Shown here: piece after piece, positions 10,077 to 20,601 of the stretch
How the letters are laid out: each line of letters starts with the position of its first letter
Position numbering within the stretch: the stretch's first letter is position 1
Assembly: GCA_003427395.1 (NCBI GenBank)
Contig: BFEA01000063.1
Coordinates: forward strand, 3,401,474 to 3,461,498
Direction of reading: 5' to 3'
DNA length: 60,025 bases
Origin: Chara braunii
Taxonomy: Eukaryota > Streptophyta > Charophyceae > Charales > Characeae
The notes under the pieces: model-generated
Database searches by the model: none
What the model was told of the DNA's origin: nothing
The model's input: only the letters and a program-made list of their open reading frames with translations
Translations under genes and position numbers: made by a program

Positions 10077-13000
10077 GTGCAACCTCCCATGCCTCTTAGA
10101 GGCAAGCTCAGACTTGCTTCTTGGAACGTGAGAAGACTGTGCGACACAGGTGGTAAACAAAGACGGAGTCGTCTTAAGTCGTGGTTATACGGGAAAGGAA
10201 TTCAGATAGTATGTCTCCAAGAAACTAAACTTGACGAAGCTCGCTATAGTGAAATTCAAAATTGGTGGTCCGGACAGAAATTCTGGTCGCCTGCACAAGG
10301 CACAAGAGGAGGGACGACAATTCTAATTCACAGGAATTTGGACGCAATAATCATTGACTCTATGGTTGACTTATGGGGGAAATGGGTTTGGGTGAAATTT
10401 GAAATAGGAGCACAGATCTGGACCGTTATGTCCATTTATGTACCCGCGGAATACAATGAACGTTTGACTTTTCTAGCAAGCCTCCCATGCCTAATTCCAG
10501 ATTGTGACAATATTATCCTTGCAGCCGATTGGAATACGATTTTAACCCCAGGTTTGGATAGTCCCAAGGCAGGGCCGATCAGAGTGGATAGTAGACTGTT
10601 GCATAGCTTCTTACTTTCACAAAATCTGATAGATGCATACCGGATGCTTCACCCATCCGCCCAAGCCTTTACCTGGTTTAGCTTACAAACACCACCTGCC
10701 CGTAGAAGACTGGATTTCCTTCTGATGAAGGGGCAACCGCGGCAAGATTGCACAGATGTGGATATACTCTTTTCAGATATTTCAGATCACAGGCCAGTGG
10801 TAGGAGACTTTCAAATCAGTGGAACCCCGAAAAGGGGCCCGGGTTACTATAAATTGAATGTGTCCCTTCTGAAGGACCCAGGGGTTGTTCATTGGGCACA
10901 AAGTCAACTAGAGGCCTGGCAGGGAGCGAGGATCCTATTTCCAGAGGAAACTGATTGGATGGAGGGTAGGTATTCACATACTGCAGCGTGCCTTCAACGT
11001 GTTTTCTCATATTATAGCCCAAAACAGACGAAAAGAGGAAAAAGTTATTGTACACAGAATTAAGATTGCAGAAGGGAATCTGGATGGAGATGGGGTTTCG
11101 GATGCGTACTAGTCTATGAAACGGAAACAGTTGCTAGTTAAATTGGAAGCTATGCACATTCAAGAACAGGAACAATGGAAATAATGGATTAGTCAAAAGA
11201 ATATCATCACGGGCGATAGATTAACGAAAGAAACCTTTCGTCGTCTTATATTATGAAAAACACATTCACGGATGAAATCCTTAGCGCATCCATTCTCCAC
11301 CCACCTGTTAATTTCCGAAGACCCACAGCAGATGTGTGAATTCGCTAAACTGTATTTTGAGGACATACTAACAACCCGACGACCATATGACAACATGGAC
11401 TCTGATTTAAGAGTAACAAGCACCTTTTGGAATCGCTCTCAAAAGAGGATTTCTCCCGCAGCACGCTTGGACCTTGACAAACCCTTGACGCTAGAAGAAT
11501 TATCAATAGCCGCCAATAGAATGGCAAAAGGCAAATGTCCAGGGGAGGATGGCCTCCCGATTGAGACCTATGTGGCTCTATGGCCTCAACTCGGCCCAAT
11601 GTTGCTGAGTATTTTTAACAAAGTTCTGACAGGGGGTAAATTAAGTAAGAGTATGACTAAAGGGGTAATATCATTGTTATATAAGAAAGGAGATAAGAAG
11701 GAAATCCGGGACTGGCGTCCGATTTCACTGTTAAATGCGTCATATAAGCTATTGGCTAAAGCTCTGGCCCTTAGGCTAGCAAGGTACCTACCAGACCTGG
11801 TTGGAAATGAGTAGGGTGCCTTTGTAAAACACAGAGGCATTACTGAAAATATCGTTGCAACTATACAGGCTCTTGAAATTATTACCAAGGATAATTTGGA
11901 CGTGGCCATCCTTTTACTTGATATGGAAAAAGCCTATGATCGGGTCGGATGGTCTTTTGTGATGACCACCTTGAAACACATGGGATTTGGCCTTCCCTTC
12001 TGTCGATGGGTCAGTACCATGTACTCAGACGCGATTGCTACAGTGATGGTCACTGGTCAGCAATCTGAGGAATTTCCCCTTACAAGGTCCCTAAGGCAAG
12101 GATGCCCCCTAGCGCCCCTTCTCTTTGTGGTACACTTGGACGTCCTACTAGATAACTTCCGTTTTAACGATGAAATAATTGGGTTAAAATTAAAAAATTG
12201 TATCCAATGGAAAGGGGGCGCGTTGGCGGACGACTTAACTATCGTCTGTCAAAACAGTAGAGAAAATATCAAATCTTTAAGAGTGGTACTAAACACTTAT
12301 TGTGAGTTATCAGAGGCCACTATTAACTGGAATAAGTCATCCTATTTTTTGCCACCTTCCTATGAGTTACAAGTCAACTGGGGGTTAAAAACCGTTCCTA
12401 CGGATGCATCGGAACGGTTTTTGGGTATACAAGTGTCACTGTCTGATAACTCGGAGTTTCAGGATACCTTGCTGGTGGAAAAATACTGCAACAGAATAAC
12501 AAGTTGGACACAGACAAGACACCTCTCCCTTTTTGGTCGGGCCTTAATTCTCTCGACTGCAGCCGGATCGCTATTATGGTTCACATTAGCAGTCCATCTT
12601 CTGGGTAAAAAGGCGTATGGGCGAATCAAGACAGTGGCTGGGCGCTTTGTTTGAAAACCAGTAGCACAAGAACAAGAGGGGTATATGTCTAAGGTGGCGT
12701 GGGAAACAATTACGTTTCCCAGACACCACGGAGGGCTGGGCATTTTGGATCCCAAGCAGCAGAACTTGGCTTTATTGGCTAAGTGGCCAATAAAAGTGTT
12801 GACGGCGGCCTCAGATGAGTGCTGGTTATCCTTGGGCTTACAAATCCTAAGTGAAGAATGGTTGTTAAGTAGACAGGAAGATGTGCGTGCCTGCCTTCTA
12901 ATTCCCTCCTACGTCAACAAACAACTCAAATCCAAGTTTTGGCGTGACGTCTTGTATGCCTGGAAAAAGCTGATGCCCATGGAGAGATCAACCGAACTCA

Positions 13001-14477
13001 AAGGACACAGTCCTTATTCAAATCCTTTTTGAGAACCCCTATATCCATGACGAATTAGGAAATTGGTTTTCAGCTCAAGGCTCCTCGGGCAATCTTGGAA
13101 AAGCTTGGATAGAGCGGGGCGTAGTCAGGATTAAGGATATCTGGAACGAAGACAAGCAAGACTGGGTTGAGGTGTCAGCTTTAAGGCAGAAACTGCTCAG
13201 AACTAGGGACGTGCAATTGAGGCTGCAGAGACTGGTTCAGGCTATTCCTGAAGACTGGGTGAGAATTCTACGGACGGACTCCATACCAGGAGATGGACTA
13301 TGGGGAAGGAAACTCAATGAACATGGAGGTTATGATGTCTGGCAGATCAAGGGCCCGGCTTTAGAAGGAGGATTGGAAGCAATCGAGTGGCACAGGGCGG
13401 AAGACTCAACATTCACAAAGGAAATTTACCCTGGGGCAACAGGTAGGTAAGTTGGTGTCTATGAAAGGAATTGAAGAAATTGCAGTTCGGACTATGAGAA
13501 GCCAGCAGGATAAACAGTCTACTCGGACGAAGACTCTGTTAGTTGCGGATGGTAGACCAGTGAGTGCACTAGGTACCCACGTATCTGCAGTAGGTTGGTG
13601 GAGCACTCAGACGGGAAAACGGATTTGTTTAGATGAGTACAAACCCAAAGTGGGTGTTGGATCGCTGAGGTCTAAAGTAAAGAAGCAACCATATACTACA
13701 GTGCTGAAGAGACGGTCTGAACAAGACCTGCCGGCTATCTCCTTGGATCTGATGCAGTCCCTATGGCTCGATCTGAAAGGTATNCCATATACTACAGTGC
13801 TGAAGAGACGGTCTGAACAAGACCTGCCGGCTATCTCCTTGGATCTGATGCAGTCCCTATGGCTCGATCTGAAAGGTATACCCTCACAAAAATTGGCTAG
13901 TATGCTTTGGCAACAATCCTTACTGGCTACAGCTTCAGCTGTTTGGTTAGTGGCAAAAGGCATGGAGATCTCTATGACTTGTATCAAATGCAAATGGGGA
14001 TGGGAAACCACAAAGCACCTATGGGTCACCTGTCCTGCTTCTCGGCGGATCTGGGATTGGTGGATTTATCATTGGGACAAGATCACGAAAAACAAATTCA
14101 GTTGGATGGATGAGTGGATTTTAACAGGCTGTGTGGTTGGGAAGGGTGAATGGAGGTACGTCGCTTTGGTGACTAGAGCAATCATTATGAAGGTGATCTG
14201 GGATGATAGGAATAATCAACTGTTTCACCGCCAGTTCATGTCGGACAATCAAATTAAGAAACGGATTGCTTCAAAAATAATAAGGACGATTCTGTGTGAT
14301 TGGCGAAGGCGTAGGCAGACGACAACTGAAACAAGCCTGAATCAACGGAAGTGGTTTTGGGATACTTGGGGAAGGGACTTTGGCTTGTCTAAAATTGATG
14401 ATAGGGGTAAGGTCTCCTTTTGTTCCTGGTTTTTGGCCACGATTGGTCATGAGGAACGCATTAGTACCCCACTGTGA
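10077..14477 (+). pseudogene. LINE ORF2: endonuclease-reverse transcriptase, decayed
   Basis: Supplies target nicking and target-primed reverse transcription. APE-type endonuclease in 10077-11000: LASWNVRRL, CLQETKLDEA, AADWNT, SDHRPVVGDF. Reverse transcriptase in about 11460-12300: KGDKKEIRDWRPISLLNA, LLDMEKAYDRVGW, LRQGCPLAPLLF and catalytic ADDL (about 12226). C-terminal zinc motif CX2CX8HX4C (CIKCKWGWETTKHLWVTC, about 13981-14034). Damage: frame change near 11005; stops near 11110, 11184 and 11254; TAG at 11812; TGA at 12652; stops near 13030 and 13448. It also contains an assembly duplication (13689-13879), so part of the apparent length is not biological. Confidence 0.85.
13689..13879. 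other. 95-bp exact duplication around a single n (likely assembly artefact)
   Basis: 13689-13783 and 13785-13879 are identical, separated only by n at 13784. The duplication falls in the LINE ORF2. The pattern suits a contig join whose overlapping ends were not merged. Confidence 0.8.
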
Positions 14478-14855
14478 GCATTGAACTTTCCCCCCATCCT
14501 GCCTGGTTTTACGCATGGGTGGGAGTATTTTGGTTAAAGGACAGAGCTTGGAAGTATAGAGCTAGTTTGTATCTGTTACCTCACCTTTTTTTTTTACTCT
14601 GTGCGTCAAAGCTTACTTTTGGAAAGCTTATTTTTGGAAAATGAAGTAGGAGGGGACGCTGGACCGGATTTCCAGCTAGGTTTTGGTCCTGTGGACCTAT
14701 AGTGGTGGGAGTTTTNCTNAGNTTTTCAATTCGTCATTAGCTAAGCTGGGTTTGGTAAGCGAAACNGGCTGAGGCTGCCAGGATAACTCCGGGTGGAATT
14801 GTGAGGTCCCCGACCTCCTTCTGTTGCTACTTTGGAATATAATTTCAAGCTTTCC

Positions 14856-14925
14856 AAAAAAAAAAAGACAAAAAAAGAAAAAAAAAGACAAAAAAAAGAA
14901 GAAAAAAAGAAAAAGAAAAAAGAAA
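14856..14925 (+). other. A-rich 3' tail of the LINE
   Basis: A-runs broken by GAC/G, following 380 bp of non-coding sequence after the ORF2 stop, as expected for a retroposed 3' end. The n bases at 14716-14766 are assembly ambiguities. Confidence 0.6.
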
Positions 14926-15452
14926 CAGAGCCCTCCCACCTGAAGTCACGGCAGAGTGCTTCCCAGCCATCAGATCACAAATGATCTGATGGTGGTGGTT
15001 GCAACAACAGTGCAGAAAGTAACTGCCACATTTTCTGGAATAAACTCGACTTCTGTCAGCAGTGATCCTGACACCCTCCATATAATCCGTGATTGAAGGA
15101 GGGCTCCACCCAATGAGATAATTGCACAACAGCAAGCAAAATACTGCAAATCTTCTATCAGTGGGCCTATGGCCGACCCGCTTTTTTTTGGGGTTGGCCA
15201 TGCCCCCAACGGATTGAAAAGATTTTGGCGGGAAGCTTCCTTTGTACCGGCATGCCCAGTGTTAAGGAGAGGAGGAGGGGAACCAAGATCTCCTTACTTT
15301 TTCGGGTAATACATGTAAAACACTGACCGTGGGATCACGGCTACTGCACGGCAGGATTTGGGTCACTCAACTGCCACACAAACTCTTTTCTATCCTATCC
15401 GGTTGCTTGTGGGACCATGCCCCCTCAGGAAGTAAGGGAAAGGGAAAGAGTA

Positions 15453-15453
<1 letters not shown>
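14926..15453. other. No gene seen
   Basis: Mixed-composition sequence with no recognisable protein, RNA or repeat. A small inverted word (CAGATCA..TGATCTG) lies at about 14970-14990. Confidence 0.5.

Positions 15454-15514
<61 letters not shown>
15454..15514. repeat. (TAA)n microsatellite
   Basis: About 20 perfect AAT units. Read in frame it gives poly-Asn or poly-Tyr, which explains the long low-complexity frames here. Confidence 0.95.
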
Positions 15515-15518
<4 letters not shown>

Positions 15519-15783
15519 GGGAAAGAGAAGGAGACCTTCTCATGTCCGATTGGCATCCAGCCTTTGCACAGACGGCCTGCTCATCCCCCCTGCTCTGGGG
15601 TTGGCATGTGGCAGATCCACCACCACAGGAGATGACATTACTGGAATATAGGCCCAAAAGCGGGCTATAATCTCAAACAAGTCCCTCAGCAGCCACAGCA
15701 TTAGAAGTCGCACAAGGGCAAGTGGCAAGTGGAATCTCGTGGGAGAGTGTCGGACCAATGACCACCATCTCCTCACTGACAGC

Positions 15784-15890
15784 CAGTCTGACAAATCTCT
15801 GATTCCTCAGGCAGTCTGACAAATCTCTGATTCCTCAGGCAGTGTGACAAATCTCTGATTCCTCAGGCAGTCTGACAAAGCTCTGATTCT
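15784..15890. repeat. 28-bp tandem repeat, four units
   Basis: CAGTCTGACAAATCTCTGAT plus TCCTCAGG repeats at 15784, 15812, 15840 and 15868 (last unit diverged). An inverted partial copy (GAGATTTGTCAGACTGG) lies at 15936-15952, so the array and this copy could form a stem. Confidence 0.9.
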
Positions 15891-16160
15891 CTGAAAATCA
15901 GAGAAGAATGAGTGTGTAGTACCTTCGGCGAAGCGGAGATTTGTCAGACTGGACTGGAGGGGCTGCAATCTCACATCAAGCCAATGATCGGCCTTCGCCT
16001 ACAGCCAAATGGCCAAAATGTTAGGCCTGTAGAGGGCGGGAAACATTGCTCGTATACGTTCATTTTCAGGGCTGCAATCAGTGAACGTGGCTTGCAGCGA
16101 ACAGAATGCAGGTGGATGAGACATTTTGCAGACCTTTTTTTTTTTTTTTTTTTAATAATT

Positions 16161-16293
16161 CGGACCATTTCTCGATTTATGCGTGTCATCCTTGCGCAGG
16201 GGCCATGCTAATCAATCTTCTCTGTATCGTTCCAATCCTTTTTTTTTTTTTTNNNNNNNNNNNNNNNNNNNNNNNNNNNNNNNNNNNNNNNTT

Positions 16294-16325
<32 letters not shown>

Positions 16326-16330
16326 CAATA

Positions 16331-16369
<39 letters not shown>

Positions 16370-16424
16370 CGTACGCAGGGGGGGGGGTAGAGTTCCAATC
16401 CTTTTAACGGATGTCCCGAAGGAC
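16161..16424 (-). pseudogene. U6 snRNA retropseudogene split by an insertion
   Basis: 16161-16236 is the reverse complement of the U6 3' two thirds (ACGATACAGAG, TTAGCATGGCCCCTGCGCAA, GGATGACACGCATAAATCGAG), with a 4-nt insertion (ATCAATC for ATC). 16393-16424 carries the missing U6 5' stem-loop (GTCCTTCGGGACATCCGTTA). Between them lie T-runs and a gap of n. The word GTTCCAATCCTTTT occurs at both break points (16229-16242, 16392-16405), as a target-site duplication would. On the U6 strand an A-run follows the 3' end (T-run 16136-16153), indicating retroposition. No upstream U6 promoter elements are seen. Confidence 0.8.
16250..16380. other. Poly-T insertion and unsized gap
   Basis: T-runs, n at 16253-16291, more T-runs and a G-run at 16378-16387. 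The inserted body is not resolved. It is probably an A-tailed retroposon on -, inferred from the T-runs and the flanking duplication. Confidence 0.5.
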
Positions 16425-16737
16425 ACACAGACAAATTGCAGATCTAAAAATACTTTGAAAGAAACAGCTCTACTCCTCGGTGGTGTGACGGTGGGAGGGT
16501 ACCGATTCTATCGATTCGAATCGATGAGGATCTGGGATTGGTGGACGAAATTATGGAACACGTGTAGAATGTCGTCCCATCGCACGGCTACCATGTGGGC
16601 CCGTGGCACCAGGGAAATGGACATCGTCAGCACCTCCTTTTTTTTATCTTTTCGGTCAGCAGATTTCCCACGCGCTTTTTGACTTTCTCTTTTTTGTCTT
16701 TTTGACTTTTTTGTTTGTTGGGTCTTTTACAAGTTGG

Positions 16738-16800
16738 GACCAGATTCTCGTCGATATGTGCGTGTCATGCTTCCTCTCCTCGCGCAGGGACCATGCTAAG
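16738..16800 (-). pseudogene. Diverged U6-like fragment
   Basis: GGACCAGATTCTCGTCGATA...GCGTGTCATGCTT...CGCGCAGGGACCATGCTAAG follows the U6 3' half in reverse complement, with a 9-10-nt insertion and several substitutions. Clearly degenerate, and the 5' half is absent. Confidence 0.6.
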
Positions 16801-17164
16801 CCCCTCGCCACACCACTGTCGACACGAAAACAGATGCAGGAATGCATCTGCCGCACAAAGTGGTAAGGTGCATCCATTGCTACTCATAGGTAACTGATGC
16901 ATCTTGCCATCCTCCGCGGGAAGATGCATTCGATCGTTTTTCATTTCGACAGTGGTGGGGCGAGGCCCTAATTAATCTCTTCTCTATATCCATGTGACAC
17001 TCCGTTTTTTTTTCAATTCTTTTGTGCCCTTTTCTTTTTTTTTTTTTTTTTAACGGAACAATGTGTTTATAAAAAGAGAGGGAGGTTTGTTTGTTTGTTT
17101 GTTTGTTTGTTTTGAGAGGGAGGGTTCCACGTTTCTTTGACAATTCCGAAAATGGTTCAGGCTA

Positions 17165-17283
17165 TGAGCATACTCACATTGCGAGTTTTTGACATATTTC
17201 TGGATGGATTTGCGGCCAGATACATCCACGTATAGCCGTGAATGCGGTCAGATACCTTTGAGATACTGCTGGTGTGAGTTCGT
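17165..17283. mobile_element. Short MITE-like element with TACTCACA ends
   Basis: Starts GAGCATACTCACATTGCGAG and ends CTGCTGGTGTGAGTTCGTAC, approximately inverted and related to the AGGGCRTACTCAC termini at 1554-2306. The interior (GCGGCCAGATACATCCACG) is shared with 6740-6990. About 119 bp, non-coding. Confidence 0.45.
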
Positions 17284-18102
17284 ACTTTTTTTTTGTTATC
17301 TTTGGTTCTTAAGAGCACGCCCTATTTCTGTTCACTTTTTCTCTCTTTCTTTCTTCTTCCCTCTGTTTCTCTTTCTCTGGTACTATCGAGTAATTTATTT
17401 ATATGCTTTTACCAAAAAAAACGAGAAAAACGAAATGACTGTTAATTCGGCCCTCGGTCTCCTGAGATTGACCGACAAGATATGGCTGAACAGAAAAGGA
17501 CAGGAACAAAAAGAAACATATAATACTGTAAAAAACGAAAAAGTCCAGTCAAAAAACAATTACATAGTAGTTGTGCAGCTCATTATAAACCTCATCAGAA
17601 AGGCACACACACACCACAAAAGAAAAACAGCGAAACGAGGAGCAAGCAGGACAAAGGAGGAGAAAAACGGCGGGAAACTAAAACGAGGGAGGGGAGGGAA
17701 AGAGTGAGTGAGTGAGTGAGTGAGGGAGGGAGGGAGGGGGGGAGGGTGGGGGGGAGGGAGGGAGGAAGGGAGAGGGACAGTACAAGTACGGCCTCGTTCC
17801 ACCACTCGTCATTTGTGCCAAAAAGAACGAAATCTTCGGTTTTGTAGAACATGTAAAGATATGGTGTTTAAAAAAAAAAAAAAAAAAAAAAAAAGATACG
17901 CCGCCATGACTGGCCAAGATGAATGCACAAAAAAAAAAAAACGCCCCCATGATTTCTTTGTCCTTTGTGGGTGTGGTGAGTGGTGGGTGTAAAAAAAAAA
18001 AAAAAAAAAAAGGCCTGCCCCGCTAGCAGACACAACACTTTGCGTACCAGGAATGAGGGTTACCGTAGACGTAGTAGGATTTAGTGTTGTCGTCACCCTT
18101 AC
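17284..18102. other. Low-complexity stretch, no gene supported
   Basis: Pyrimidine-rich 17335-17380, GAGT/GGAG purine repeats 17700-17780, A-runs 17871-17895 and 17990-18011. The 172-residue + frame over 17189-17707 is compositionally biased with no domain. The 18011-18102 part could be intron following the exon on -. Confidence 0.45.
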
Positions 18103-18444
18103 TTTGATGATTAATGTGGCCGGCATGTGTTTCTCGACGTCGCCGTAGGTCAGAGTGGTGGCGGGCATCAGCTCCATTTTTTGCGCGGGAAGTCCTTCCC
18201 AATCATTACCCAATCCATCGATCGTCACCCTTCCCGCCACAAATGGCGCGTTCACTACCGTCATGATGTCAGGATTACATTCTGAAGGGCCCAAATGAAA
18301 ACGGTGCTGAGCAGTATTACCCTCCACGAAAAGAACAACAACACTCAACTCGCTGGCCAGCATATCAACAACAACCGCCATCGCCAGAACCATACACACA
18401 ACCATCCTTCCCAATCTCTCCCTTCCCAGCCTTTGCGCAACCAT
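18103..18444 (-). CDS. Probable first exon of a secreted protein (partial)
   Basis: On -, ATG at 18444 opens a 114-codon frame that ends at a good donor, AAA|GTAAGG (18103/18102). A second ATG at 18405 precedes a hydrophobic run (MVVCMVLAMAVVVDML) suitable as a signal peptide, so either start is possible. Downstream residues include VAGRVTIDGLGNDWEGLP, a pattern seen in extracellular beta-sandwich modules such as CBM9-like and ethylbenzene-dehydrogenase-related domains (xITIDGxxxDW). Codon composition is far more even than in surrounding repeats. No second exon is found before 17800, where A-runs and satellites begin. This is the only host-gene candidate in the window; the domain call is inference. 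Confidence 0.4.
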
Positions 18445-18487
18445 TGCGCCCCCTACTCCGCTCCAGCTTCTTGACAAACACAACCCA

Positions 18488-18492
<5 letters not shown>

Positions 18493-18568
<76 letters not shown>
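18493..18568. repeat. (TC)n-(CA)n compound microsatellite
   Basis: (TC)n 18493-18540 with one G interruption, then (CA)n to 18568. It lies just upstream of the exon at 18103-18444 on - and would fall in its leader or promoter. Confidence 0.95.
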
Positions 18569-18571
<3 letters not shown>

Positions 18572-19305
18572 GCGCGAGTGTGTATGTGTCACTGTGTCAG
18601 TGCGTTCACGATTAGCTCTCGCGGGGAGATCTCGAGGATCACATCTAAATCTAAAGCCTGCTTTCTGATAAATCAGGTCGTGCGCGGTCTTTACCCGAAG
18701 TGAACGTCCGGTCCTTATAGCCGTATTTGGTCGACCATCCCGTCTGGATTCTCAGCAATAACGACCGCCCGTTCCATTGGGGGTGACGGCACGGTGACCG
18801 GCATTCGATTCGGGCGCGCACTCGTCAAGGAGCAGCTGTCCCTTTTACTGTTTTCTCCCCCTTTTTGTTTCTCGCACTGGTCAAGGAGCAGCTGTCCCTC
18901 TCGGTTTTCTCTTCTTTTTTTTTTTGGTTTCTCTGGAAAACTGTTTGAACTCGTCGCCCCAACAGTTCAAATTTACGGTTGTCTCCCGCCTTCGCATCTC
19001 TCCTTTTATCAGCGCCTGCACTGCATGCAGGCAGATGGCGCTGGCACCCGCCAAACCAACCGCTGACCCAATCCATGGGCCTCGCTCCATTAGTCGCGCA
19101 TGAACAAAAGACAAAAATCATGGCGGTGTATCTTTACGTGTTCTAGGGAAAGATTCACTCTCGTTTTGCACATTGTGAGAGTAGTAGAGCGACGCCGATG
19201 TGGCTCGATGGATGGGGCGCACATGTGTAAAAACCATTTCTTCCGGGCCCGATTCCGGTTCCGGCCCGACTGCTCAAGGCTAGATACGAGTTCGGCCCGG
19301 GGCGA
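18569..19305. other. No gene; one member of a ~65-bp dispersed repeat
   Basis: Contains a direct repeat of AAGGAGCAGCTGTCCCT (18828, 18885). 19124-19170 (CTTTACGTGTTCTAGGGAAA, GATTCACTCTCGTTTTGC) is a diverged copy of the repeat found three times at 59007-59370. No coding frame is convincing. Confidence 0.45.
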
Positions 19306-19430
19306 GGTCCCACTACCGGTAGCAAAGAGGCGGAGTATGCACCTGAACCAATCGCGATTTTCGGTACCTCTCCACAAACACGTCCAGATTCAGGCGCCAA
19401 ATCCAAGCCTCTTTGCGAGGTAGTGGGACC
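19306..19430. mobile_element. Fold-back MITE, GGTCCCACTACC termini
   Basis: Left arm GGTCCCACTACC...GCAAAGAGGC (19306-19331) pairs with right arm GCCTCTTTGC...GGTAGTGGGACC (19407-19430). 125 bp, no ORF. The termini resemble those of the next element. Confidence 0.7.
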
Positions 19431-19506
19431 AGGCCACTGGGTGCAGAAACGGAGAAAAGACCATCACTGCCGTTGTGCGCGAGATGTCAACCTCGGGGCT
19501 ACCGGT

Positions 19507-19597
19507 AGGTCCCACTTACACGACTTAATCGACATTGACCGTAGATTGCAATGCAAACATAACGGCCAGAATCTCTTAATCCGTGCAAGTGGGACCT
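19507..19597. mobile_element. Fold-back MITE, AGGTCCCACTT termini
   Basis: Starts AGGTCCCACTTACACGACTT and ends with the inverse (TTAATCCGTGCAAGTGGGAC plus CT) at 19597. 91 bp. Likely the same family as 19306-19430, with a different interior. Confidence 0.65.
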
Positions 19598-19631
19598 TGC
19601 CCCGGGCTGTAATCAAGGAGGACTACTACTG

Positions 19632-19727
19632 CTTCCCCCAAACACAACGCACGGTGGTAACGAATGTACACAAGCCGTGTTTCCTGTCCGATGCAGCCAA
19701 ATCAGGGTGCGTTGTGTTCGGGGGAAG
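19632..19727. mobile_element. Fold-back MITE, CTTCCCCC family
   Basis: Left terminus CTTCCCCCAAACACAACGCA, right terminus GTGCGTTGTGTTCGGGGGAA plus G. 96 bp, matching the 97-bp copy at 126-222 in size and ends and the 4960-5050 copy in its interior. Confidence 0.75.
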
Positions 19728-19811
19728 ACCTGTGCGTCCTCTCTGCTCGGTCTACCACGGTTCTTGGCCCTGCGCACGTTTTCGAAAGAATCTGGAAATG
19801 TAACTAAGGGT

Positions 19812-19884
19812 CCCGCCGCACGGCACTTGGTAAGGCACAGAAGTTGCATTCAGGAGGTCGTGGGTTCAATCCCCACTGGCCTCA
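19812..19884 (+). other. tRNA-like pol III promoter segment (SINE head or tRNA pseudogene)
   Basis: An A-box-like ACTTGGTAAGGCAC (19825-19838) and a B box GGTTCAATCC (19863-19872) inside a perfect T-arm: stem GTGGG/CCCAC with loop TTCAATC. Spacing suits a tRNA-derived promoter. The acceptor stem does not close and no anticodon arm is convincing, so it is not a functional tRNA. No A-tail is seen downstream. Confidence 0.4.
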
Positions 19885-19960
19885 CGTACGTGCATGGGCA
19901 AGCTTGGTGTTCTACCAGCTAGAGATAACCCGTTGGCCCCCCAAGCCAGCGTTGGCGTTG

Positions 19961-20397
19961 GCAACCCACCAGGAGCAGGTCCAGCGGTTGGTTTAGGCTC
20001 ATCTCCACTATTTCCACGATCAGGCAACCTCGGGACCTTTTCTTCTTTTTCACAGTCTTTGATTATTATCATCTGCGGTTGGAGTTACTTTCGATCCTAC
20101 TGGTTTTTCAGTTTCTAAGATCTACGGCGTGAGCATCTATGTACTCAAGATCTTCGACCACTACAGAGGGACCAGTGGGACTCACCCGGCAGGAAGTAGT
20201 CCCTCGGCAGCCCGGCCTCCGCTGCAACTGGCGCAGGACCAGTCACGGCAGTCTGTGCCAATTCGTGCTGCGTACTTTCTGGAGTCCTTCCACCCGCTGC
20301 CGCACCCATCGCATATGCAAATCTGCACGTCAAATCAAGACGGTCAGCCAGTCACTTGGAGGACAGGTCGTTTTCGTCGCCTATTCTGGCGAAGCGG
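19961..20397 (+). repeat. Split direct repeat A1 of the YR element
   Basis: Starts GCAACCCACCAGGAGCAGGT and runs to TATTCTGGCGAAGCGGC. Colinear with A2 at 56594-57069, with small indels (A2 has about 20 extra bases near 56630 and about 30 near 56870). Confidence 0.8.
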
Positions 20398-20601
20398 CAA
20401 CTGCACTTGTCACCATTCCCTGACTGAATACTTGCACCACTCCACTTTCCTTGTCTACCCGCTCAGGTTCTCAGCCGCCGGTTTTACCCGGTAACTCTAG
20501 CAGAACCGGTCCGAGTCTGGTCCACTGCTTTGCAGTCCCCCGCAACCGATATATCCCCCGCAACCGATATATTACCGGTAAGCCTTCCTGAACCTCCTAC
20601 C

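Larger units (their letters stand above)
7952..14925 (+). mobile_element. Plant-type LINE (non-LTR) retrotransposon, inactive
   Basis: Two consecutive ORF regions on + (ORF1 7952-9817; ORF2 from about 10077 to 14477), a short 3' UTR and an A-rich tail at 14856-14925: the standard autonomous LINE layout. ORF1 is intact. ORF2 is broken by at least one frameshift and several stops, so the copy cannot mobilise itself. It lies on the opposite strand to the gypsy element further right. The exact 5' end is not resolved. Confidence 0.85.

Noticed and set aside
17189-17707. 172-residue ORF on +
   Set aside because: Biased composition (Phe/Leu-rich, then Lys-rich), crosses simple repeats, no domain or splice support.
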